A stretch of DNA of 64,000 nucleotides from SIG78 sp036677805 (lineage in GTDB: Bacteria > Verrucomicrobiota > Lentisphaeria > Victivallales > Victivallaceae): NCBI GenBank assembly GCA_036677805.1, contig JAVBVS010000029.1, forward strand, positions 62,001 to 126,000, given 5' to 3'. The notes under the pieces were generated by a model, which worked only from the letters and a program-made list of their open reading frames with translations, had not been told where the DNA came from and did not search any database. A program made the position numbers and the translations under genes. Below are positions 50,146-64,000 of the stretch, piece by piece; within the stretch, counting starts at the first letter, position 1; every line of letters begins with the position of its first letter.

Positions 50146-50775
50146 TCAGTTCAAGCGCCCGATGAAAGCATCCAGCGCGTCCTTGGTGAAGATCAGCTTG
50201 TCGTAACGCAGGAGATCGTACACATTGACGCTCGTCGCCTTGATCAGGAGCAAGCTGGCGATATTGTCCGTCGCCAGCACCGTGTTTTCTTCATATTCCG
50301 GCACCGCCAGCAGCGTCGGGCCTTCGGCCTTCAGCGCGCGCAGCACCTGCGCGGCGTTCCGGGTCTTGCGATCGGGCAGCGCAAACGCATCGAGCACCGT
50401 CACGCCGCCGTCAACCACGCGTTCGGAAAACGCCCGGCGCAACGCCAGCTTCAAGACCTTCTTGTTCACCTGACGGTTGTAGTTGCGTTCCGGGCTGGGC
50501 CCGAAAATGATCCCGCCCCCGCGCCAGATCGGGCTGCGGTTACTGCCGGTACGAGCGCGGCCGAGGCCTTTCTGACGGGTCGGCTTGGCGCCGCCCCCGC
50601 GAACTTCGCCCTTGCATTTGGTCGAAGCGGTGTTGGCACGCTGAGCGGCCAGGAAAGAGACGACAGCGTCATGAACCGCCTGTTCGCCTTTTTCCAATTC
50701 AATGGCGTTGTCCGGCAACTGATAATCGCCGACCTTCACGCCTTTGCAATCGAGAATATCCAAAACTTTCGACAT
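50146..50775 (-). CDS. rplD: 50S ribosomal protein L4
   Basis: 209 residues: ANTASTKCKGEVRGGGAKPTRQKGLGRARTG is the tunnel-loop region in the L4 order, with GPSPERNYNRQVNKKVLKLALRRA following. In E. coli, L4 autoregulates the S10 operon; no equivalent leader was recognised here. Confidence 0.96.
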   Translation of the reverse strand: MSKVLDILDCKGVKVGDYQLPDNAIELEKGEQAVHDAVVSFLAAQRANTASTKCKGEVRGGGAKPTRQKGLGRARTGSNRSPIWRGGGIIFGPSPERNYNRQVNKKVLKLALRRAFSERVVDGGVTVLDAFALPDRKTRNAAQVLRALKAEGPTLLAVPEYEENTVLATDNIASLLLIKATSVNVYDLLRYDKLIFTKDALDAFIGRLN

Positions 50776-50791
50776 TGTATCACCTGCTCAG

Positions 50792-51433
50792 TTACTTGCT
50801 TGACTTTTTGATCGCAGGCTTCAGCACGAGAATGCCGCCGTTGGCGCCCGGCACACAGCCGCGCACGCAAATGACATTGTCCTCGGGCATCACTTTGACC
50901 ACCGCGAGATTCTGCACCGTGCGGCGGACGTTGCCCATATGTCCCGGCATCCGTTTGCCCTTGATGATATTGCCCGGCCATTCGCAGCAGCCGATCGAAC
51001 CGGTACGACGGGTCCACGCGCCCCCGTGGCTAGCCCGGCCGCCGCCGAAACGATAGCGCTTGACCACGCCCTGGAACCCGCGGCCCTTGGTGGTCCCGAC
51101 AATGTCGAGATAATCATTGACTTCGAAAATATCCGCGGTCAGAACCGCGCCCAATTCGAACGTTTCGGCGCCGCTGGTGCGCACTTCACGCAACACCGCC
51201 GGAGCCTTGTCCGTATACTTGGCCTTGGCAACGTGGCCCAGCACCGGCTTGGCCACATTCTTGGTCCGGCGTTCGCCGAACCCCAGCTGAACGGCGGTAT
51301 AGCCGTCCCGCTCGACGGTCTTGACATCGACCACCACGCACGGACCGGCCTGAATCACCGTCACCGGGATGACCTTGCCCTTTTCGTCGTAGATCTGCGT
51401 CATCCCGACTTTCTTACCGATTAAACTCTTCAT
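50792..51433 (-). CDS. rplC: 50S ribosomal protein L3
   Basis: 213 residues: LIGKKVGMTQIYDEKG at the start, then GTTKGRGFQGVVKRYRFGGGRASHG and RRTGSIG, which form the L3 extension. The start at 51433 has AAGGA seven bases upstream; an earlier ATG at 51454 would add MYRKGKV. It is separated from rpsJ by 226 bases, unusual for this operon. Confidence 0.96.
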   Translation of the reverse strand: MKSLIGKKVGMTQIYDEKGKVIPVTVIQAGPCVVVDVKTVERDGYTAVQLGFGERRTKNVAKPVLGHVAKAKYTDKAPAVLREVRTSGAETFELGAVLTADIFEVNDYLDIVGTTKGRGFQGVVKRYRFGGGRASHGGAWTRRTGSIGCCEWPGNIIKGKRMPGHMGNVRRTVQNLAVVKVMPEDNVICVRGCVPGANGGILVLKPAIKKSSK

Positions 51434-51659
51434 GACTTTTCCTTTCCGATACATACTTCCAATCGGTCACAGGAAGCATTGGTATCACTCTGACTTATGG
51501 CTGAAGTCCGGTCCGGAATTGCTCCGGTTCCGGGTTCCGCCTTCCGCCGGCGCCGCCCGCATTCGCCATGTTCGCCGTGACCGGACCCTGGCAACGTGTC
51601 CGCACGGGAAATGGCCGAAATGCGAAACGACCGCTCTCCGGCGGTCGAAAAAACCTGCT
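51434..51659 (-). other. 226-base space between rpsJ and rplC
   Basis: No gene. On the reverse strand, just after the rpsJ stop, CGACCGC and GCGGTCG form a stem around CGGAGA (roughly 51635-51654), with a T-run on its 5' side and a short TTTCG after it. This could be a weak attenuator or a processing hairpin. GC-rich direct CCGG runs follow. The usual operon has only a few bases here. Confidence 0.4.
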
Positions 51660-51977
51660 CTAGCCGATCTTGACCGAGATATCCACGCCGGCGGGCAGAC
51701 TCAGTTTCTTGAGTTCATCCACCGTGCGGTTGGTCGGATCGACGATATCCAGCACCCGCTTGTGGGTACGGATTTCAAACTGTTCCATCGACTTCTTGTC
51801 GACATGGGGCGAACGGTTCACCGTGAAACGCTCGATCCGGGTCGGAAGCGGAACCGGGCCCACCACCCGCGAACCGGTGCGTTTGGCGGTATTGAGAATC
51901 TCCGCCACGGACTGATCCAGAATGCGATGCTCGTAAGCCTGCAACCGGATCCGAACCTTCTGGGTTTTGCTGCTCAT
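51660..51977 (-). CDS. rpsJ: 30S ribosomal protein S10
   Basis: 105 residues: KVRIRLQAYEHRILDQSVAEI, GSRVVGPVPLPTRIERFTVNRSPHVDKKSMEQFEIRTHKR, as in S10/NusE, which also serves in transcription antitermination. Lies three bases after fusA, replacing tufA, which often sits in this position. Confidence 0.97.
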   Translation of the reverse strand: MSSKTQKVRIRLQAYEHRILDQSVAEILNTAKRTGSRVVGPVPLPTRIERFTVNRSPHVDKKSMEQFEIRTHKRVLDIVDPTNRTVDELKKLSLPAGVDISVKIG

Positions 51978-51980
51978 GAT

Positions 51981-54104
51981 TTATTTCTTCTCCGTTACAA
52001 CTTTATCCTGAATTTGTTTTGGTACACGTTCAAAGTGCGACGGTTCCATCGAATAGGAGGCGCGACCGCGCGAAAGCGAACGGATCGCCGTCGCATAACC
52101 GAACAGCTCCGCCAGCGGAACCTGCGCATCCAGGCGGTTGAACCCGACCTGCGTATTGGCGTTGATTTCAACGATATTGCCACGGCGGGAGGTAACGTCG
52201 CCGATGATATCGCCCATGTTTTCTTCCGGCACCGTCACATCGACCTTCATGATCGGTTCGAGCAGAATCATGCCGGCTTTGCGGGCCGCTTCCTTGAAGG
52301 CCATCGACGCCGCGATCTTGAAGGCCATTTCCGAAGAGTCGACCGGGTGGTAAGAACCGTCGATGATATCGACCTTGAGGTCGATCAGCGGGAATCCGGC
52401 CAACACGCCGGTCGCCGCCGCTTCACGCAAGCCATTTTCCACCGGCTTGATGAATTCCTTCGGGATATTGCCGCCGACGACCTTGTTCGTCACCACCACG
52501 CCGGTGCCGTGTTCGCCCGGTTCCATGTGAATAATGACATGGCCGTACTGGCCGTGACCGCCGGTCTGACGCACGAATTTGGTATCGGCATCCGCCGGCT
52601 GCGTAATCGCTTCGCGATAGGCCACCTGCGGCGCGCCGGTATTGGCTTCCACCTTGAATTCGCGGATCAGACGGTCGAGAATGATTTCGAGATGGAGTTC
52701 GCCCATCCCGGAAATGATGGTCTGGCCGGTTTCTTCATCGCTCCGGACCCGGAAGGTCGGGTCTTCGTCGGACAGGGCGATCAGGCCTTTGGTCAGCTTG
52801 TCGCGTTCGCCCGAGGTCTTGGGCTCGACCGCAATCGAGATCACCGGTTCAGGGAAGGTCATCGATTCGAGCACGATCGGATTGGCTTCCAGACAGATGG
52901 TGTCGCCGGTGGTCACATTCTTGAGACCGACCGCGGCGGCAATATCACCGGAGAAGATTTCCTTGCGTTCTTCGCGATCGTTGGCATGCATCTGAAGCAA
53001 GCGGCCGAGACGTTCGCGGCGGCCGGTGCGCGGATTGTAGACTTCCATCCCCTGACTGGCGGTGCCGCTGTAGATGCGGAAGTAATAAAGCTTGCCGACA
53101 AACGGGTCGGTCATAATCTTGAAAACCAGCGCCGAGAAGGGCTGATAATCGCCCACGTGCCGGGTCTTGGGTTCTCCGGTGACCGGATCGGTCCCATTGA
53201 TGTCCCAGATGTCGATCGGGCTGGGCAGATAGTTCACGACGATGTCCAGCAACGGCTGAACCCCGCGTTTCTTGAACGCCGAGGCACAGGTCACCGGCAC
53301 GAGCGCCGCGGCAACGGTAGCCCGACGCAATGCCTTTTTGAGCTGGTCGTGGGTGGGCTTTTCGTCGGCCAGGAAAAGCTCCATGATTTCGTCGTCGACT
53401 TCCGCCAGGCACTCGACCATGTGCCTGTAATATTTCTGGTGAAGTTCCTGATATTCCGCAGGAATCTCCTCCACACGCATTACCGAGCCGTTTTCATCGC
53501 CGTCGAAATAAATCGCCCGTGTGTCCAATACGTCGATCACGCCGGCGAATTCGGCTTCCTGGCCGATCGGCAGCATCAGCGGCACCGGAGTGGCGCCGAG
53601 CTTGGTCCGGATTTCTTCGACCGCGCCGTAGAAGTCGGCGCCGGTACGGTCCATCTTGTTGATCAGCGCCACGACCGGCACTTTGTATTTCTGCGCCTGA
53701 CGCCAGACCGTTTCGGTCTGGGGTTGGACCTTGCCTACCGAACAGAAAACCGCAACCGCGCCATCAAGCACACGCAGCGAACGCTCCACTTCCGCCGTGA
53801 AGTCCACGTGTCCGGGAGTGTCGATCAGATTGATGCGATGCTTTTCGTCGTTGCAGTTCCAGAAACAGGTGGTGGCGGCACTGGTGATGGTAATCCCGCG
53901 TTCGCGTTCCTGCTCCATCCAGTCCATGGTGGCGGTGCCTTCATGCACTTCGCCCAGCTTGTAATTGACGCCGCAGTAAAAAAGGATGCGTTCCGACAGC
54001 GTGGTCTTGCCGGCGTCGATGTGGGCCATGATCCCGATATTGCGGACATTGGGCAATGCAACCTGGCGGTTGGGGGATTCTTTGAATTGTTTATCGTCGC
54101 TCAT
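51981..54104 (-). CDS. fusA: Elongation factor G
   Basis: 707 residues: NIGIMAHIDAGKTTLSERILFY (G1), RGITITSAATTCFW (G2), DTPGHVDFT (G3) and NKMDRTGAD (G4), then domains II-V of a standard bacterial EF-G. It drives translocation and, with RRF, recycling. ATG 54104 is favoured over 54107 by ribosome-binding-site spacing (AAGGA). Confidence 0.97.
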   Translation of the reverse strand: MSDDKQFKESPNRQVALPNVRNIGIMAHIDAGKTTLSERILFYCGVNYKLGEVHEGTATMDWMEQERERGITITSAATTCFWNCNDEKHRINLIDTPGHVDFTAEVERSLRVLDGAVAVFCSVGKVQPQTETVWRQAQKYKVPVVALINKMDRTGADFYGAVEEIRTKLGATPVPLMLPIGQEAEFAGVIDVLDTRAIYFDGDENGSVMRVEEIPAEYQELHQKYYRHMVECLAEVDDEIMELFLADEKPTHDQLKKALRRATVAAALVPVTCASAFKKRGVQPLLDIVVNYLPSPIDIWDINGTDPVTGEPKTRHVGDYQPFSALVFKIMTDPFVGKLYYFRIYSGTASQGMEVYNPRTGRRERLGRLLQMHANDREERKEIFSGDIAAAVGLKNVTTGDTICLEANPIVLESMTFPEPVISIAVEPKTSGERDKLTKGLIALSDEDPTFRVRSDEETGQTIISGMGELHLEIILDRLIREFKVEANTGAPQVAYREAITQPADADTKFVRQTGGHGQYGHVIIHMEPGEHGTGVVVTNKVVGGNIPKEFIKPVENGLREAAATGVLAGFPLIDLKVDIIDGSYHPVDSSEMAFKIAASMAFKEAARKAGMILLEPIMKVDVTVPEENMGDIIGDVTSRRGNIVEINANTQVGFNRLDAQVPLAELFGYATAIRSLSRGRASYSMEPSHFERVPKQIQDKVVTEKK

Positions 54105-54144
54105 CATTCTTCCTTATGGAAATAAAATGCACTGCGCCGGGGGA

Positions 54145-54615
54145 TTACCAGCGGTAATGCGCAAACGCTTTATTGGCCATCGCCATTTTGTAGGTGTCAT
54201 CCTTCTTCTTGATCGCAGAGCCGGTATTGTCGAACGCGTCGAGCAATTCCGCCGCCAGGGAATCGGTCATCGATTTGCCTTTGCGACCGCGCGAATAGCC
54301 GGTGATCCACCGCATCGCCAGCGCCACCTGGCGTTCATGGCTCACTTCGACCGGCACCTGATAAGTCGCCCCGCCGACCCGGCGGCTCTTGACTTCCAGC
54401 TTGGGTTTCACGTTTTCGAGCGCCTGCAAGAACACATCAAGGGCGTCGAGTTCGGGTTTTCTGGTTTTGATCGCGTCCAGCGCACCGTAAACGATGCTTT
54501 GCGCGGTCGATTTCTTGCCGCGGGTCATAATCGTGTTGATCAACCGACCGACCAATTCACTGTTGTACTTCACGTCCGGGGTCAGCGCCCGCTTCGTAGC
54601 TCTGCGTCTTCTCAT
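54145..54615 (-). CDS. rpsG: 30S ribosomal protein S7
   Basis: 156 residues: MRRRRATKRALTPD start, SELVGRLINTIMTRGKKSTAQSIVYGALD, KSRRVGGATYQVPVEV and the C-terminal helix. S7 organises the 3' major domain of 16S rRNA. Confidence 0.97.
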   Translation of the reverse strand: MRRRRATKRALTPDVKYNSELVGRLINTIMTRGKKSTAQSIVYGALDAIKTRKPELDALDVFLQALENVKPKLEVKSRRVGGATYQVPVEVSHERQVALAMRWITGYSRGRKGKSMTDSLAAELLDAFDNTGSAIKKKDDTYKMAMANKAFAHYRW

Positions 54616-54743
54616 TTGCCAATCATTCCTGTTGAGCTTGATATTTGCAATTCAAATTTTCAAACAACCTCAGCCGATTCGAATTTCATTCGCCGGAGGA
54701 CCGGGTTCGCGCCCCCCGCCCGGCTGAGAGAGAGTTGCACGTC

Positions 54744-55145
54744 CTACTTTTTCTTCTTGGGATCCACCGCGCCGGCCTTCGGCTGCTTGGCGCCGTATTT
54801 GGAACGGCCCTGACGGCGCTTATCGACGCCGAGACTGTCCAGCGATCCGCGCACGACGTGATAACGCACCCCCGGAAGGTCGCGCACACGGCCGCCCTTG
54901 ACCAGCACCACGCTGTGTTCCTGAAGGTTATGGCCTTCCCCGCCGATATAAGCGGTGACTTCCTGCCCGTTGGTCAGACGCACACGCGCAATTTTGCGCA
55001 ACGCCGAGTTCGGCTTTTTGGGCGTACGGGTGGTGACCTGAAGGCAAACGCCACGCCGCTGCGGGCAGGCGCTCAGCGCACGCGACTTGCTTTTCTTGAT
55101 TTTCGTCGTTCTTCCGAACCGCACCAACTGATTGATCGTAGGCAT
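54744..55145 (-). CDS. rpsL: 30S ribosomal protein S12
   Basis: 133 residues: PTINQLVRFGR, then TTRTPKKPNSALRK with wild-type lysines at the streptomycin positions, GEGHNLQEHSVVLVKGGRVRDLPGVRYH, and a Lys-rich tail slightly longer than usual. First gene of the str-S10 transcript. A 128-base gap before rpsG holds no gene that I can see. Confidence 0.97.
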   Translation of the reverse strand: MPTINQLVRFGRTTKIKKSKSRALSACPQRRGVCLQVTTRTPKKPNSALRKIARVRLTNGQEVTAYIGGEGHNLQEHSVVLVKGGRVRDLPGVRYHVVRGSLDSLGVDKRRQGRSKYGAKQPKAGAVDPKKKK

Positions 55146-55235
55146 GTTTCCAGCTTAAGCCTTTCTCTGATTTTTACTGAATATTCTGTAAAAACTCTTT
55201 TTTCGTTATTCCAATTCAATAAATAATAGCCTTAT

Positions 55236-55263
55236 AAAATACATTTTTTTTCGGGATTTACAA
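55236..55263 (-). promoter_or_regulatory. Predicted promoter of the rpsL-rpsS operon
   Basis: Reverse strand: TTGTAA (55263-55258), 16 bases, TATTTT (55241-55236), about 90 bases before the rpsL ATG. The -35 falls within the rpoC terminator hairpin, and an AT-rich stretch follows. Confidence 0.4.
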
Positions 55264-55291
55264 GTCCGAAAACGGTAAATCCCGAAAAAAA
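55245..55291 (-). terminator. Terminator after rpoC
   Basis: Seventeen-base arms, 55245-55261 and 55275-55291 (core GGGATTTAC/GTAAATCCC flanked by T and A runs), with a 13-base loop. It ends the rplL-rpoB-rpoC transcript before rpsL, which therefore needs its own promoter. Confidence 0.9.
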
Positions 55292-55368
55292 AACGATTTT
55301 CCCACCCGCAGCCGGACTCTTAATTTCCAAGCCCCGGCTTCGGATGGGATATTTCAGGCTCGAACACT

Positions 55369-59700
<4,332 letters not shown>

Positions 59701-59717
59701 GGTGTTACCCTCCTATA

Positions 59718-63542
<3,825 letters not shown>

Positions 63543-63948
63543 AGCTCACTCACCCTTGGTAAAAAAGTTACGATGATATATGCAAAAATGGTATTCAAAC
63601 CAGCGGCAACCATCCGCATCGGCCCCACGAACTTCTCCGTATGCCGCATGATCCGGGATCGCCTGAAAATTCTTGCCAAGTGAGTTAGGTTTCCCGTCCG
63701 GAACCGCGCAAACAATCCGCGGCATGCGGTCCGGGGGAAACCGGAAGGATTCGGTCAAGAAAAAGCGGAAATCCGACGCCTCATGCCCGGGGCGCCGCCC
63801 GGCTCCGCCGACCGGGAAATTGTAGTTGCGGAAGCCTTGTTCCGCGCCGTATTCCGCCGCAGCGGAATCAGTAAATCCAAAAACGCAAAACAACGGCCGG
63901 GGGGATATACCCCCCGCCGTTATCATTCAAATCAGACCGTCAAGCCAA
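63543..63948 (-). other. 406-base space between rplL and rpoB with attenuator-like hairpin
   Basis: No gene is supported here. The rplL-proximal end has a hairpin (63892-63921; see separate entry). The remainder is of mixed composition with an AT-rich part near 63560-63600, where a weak promoter (CTGGTT, 17 bases, TATATC on the reverse strand) is possible but not convincing. Confidence 0.5.
63892..63921 (-). terminator. Hairpin between rplL and rpoB (attenuator/terminator)
   Basis: AACGGC plus GGGGGG (63892-63904, one bulged C) pairs with CCCCCCGCCGTT (63910-63921) around an ATATA loop. Reverse-strand bases after the stem are T-rich (GTTTTGCGTTTTTGG). It is at the position of the rplL-rpoB attenuator of E. 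coli and may reduce rpoBC transcription relative to rplL. Confidence 0.65.
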
Positions 63949-64000
63949 TTACTTGACTTCAACTTTGGCGCCCGCGGCTTCCAGCTGAGCCTTGATCTTG
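63949..64000 (-). CDS. rplL: 50S ribosomal protein L7/L12 (C-terminal end only)
   Basis: The last 16 codons read KIKAQLEAAGAKVEVK and stop at 63949-63951, the standard L7/L12 C-terminus. The rest is outside the right edge. Position directly before rpoB fits the usual rplJ-rplL-rpoB-rpoC order. Confidence 0.9.
   Translation of the reverse strand, partial: KIKAQLEAAGAKVEVK

Overview
The window is high-GC, gene-dense bacterial chromosome, with about 60 protein genes and no rRNA, tRNA, CRISPR array or insertion sequence that I can see. The gene content suggests an anaerobic, polysaccharide-degrading member of the Planctomycetota-Verrucomicrobiota-Lentisphaerota group, most likely Lentisphaerota (Victivallis-like). 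This is inferred from a prepilin-like surface protein with the long hydrophobic N-terminus common in that group, a GntR/LacI-type regulator leading a carbohydrate locus, a DUF4091 glycoside-hydrolase-like protein, a cytoplasmic fucosidase with fucose isomerase, and an Ech-type hydrogenase. No 16S gene is present to confirm it.

Layout, left to right. (1) 1-9124, reverse strand: an operon of ricT, a membrane HExxH protein and a nif3-like gene (cut by the left edge); an operon of a TPR membrane protein, two rRNA methyltransferases, a LysM lipoprotein, a PqiC-like lipoprotein and asnB; then an AraC regulator. (2) 9135-12275, forward: alpha-L-fucosidase and L-fucose isomerase, divergent from the AraC gene. 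(3) 12350-25602, reverse: uvrB, hypFCDEAB and echABCDEF run head to tail, giving a nickel-iron hydrogenase together with its maturation set and implying ferredoxin-linked hydrogen metabolism. (4) 25862-39809, mixed housekeeping genes: a phosphohexomutase operon that includes a circularly permuted SGNH hydrolase, rdgC, HNH endonuclease, holB-tmk, a stand-alone AICAR formyltransferase, a TPP riboswitch with thi4, a quinone oxidoreductase and a pair of exported proteins. (5) 39904-40762: rpsD (S4) alone, behind a structured leader. (6) 40824-48548: a carbohydrate locus whose reverse-strand operon reads gntR, prepilin-like protein, PIG-L deacetylase, small carbohydrate-binding-like protein and large DUF4091 protein, with a divergent alpha/beta hydrolase. 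(7) 48651-64000, reverse: rplL (partial), rpoB and rpoC, then a terminator, then rpsL-rpsG-fusA-rpsJ-rplC-rplD-rplW-rplB-rpsS, which ends abruptly at a strong terminator where most bacteria continue with rplV and rpsC.

Several promoters fit one pattern (TTG-type -35, 16-17 bases, TATATT/TATTTT-type -10), which helped choose start codons. The observations I rate most worth checking are the permuted SGNH hydrolase (27182-27844), the attenuator-like leader of rpsD, the S10 gene cluster broken after rpsS, the gntR-led carbohydrate operon with a palindrome over its -10 box, and an asparagine in RpoB at the position of the rifampicin-contact histidine.
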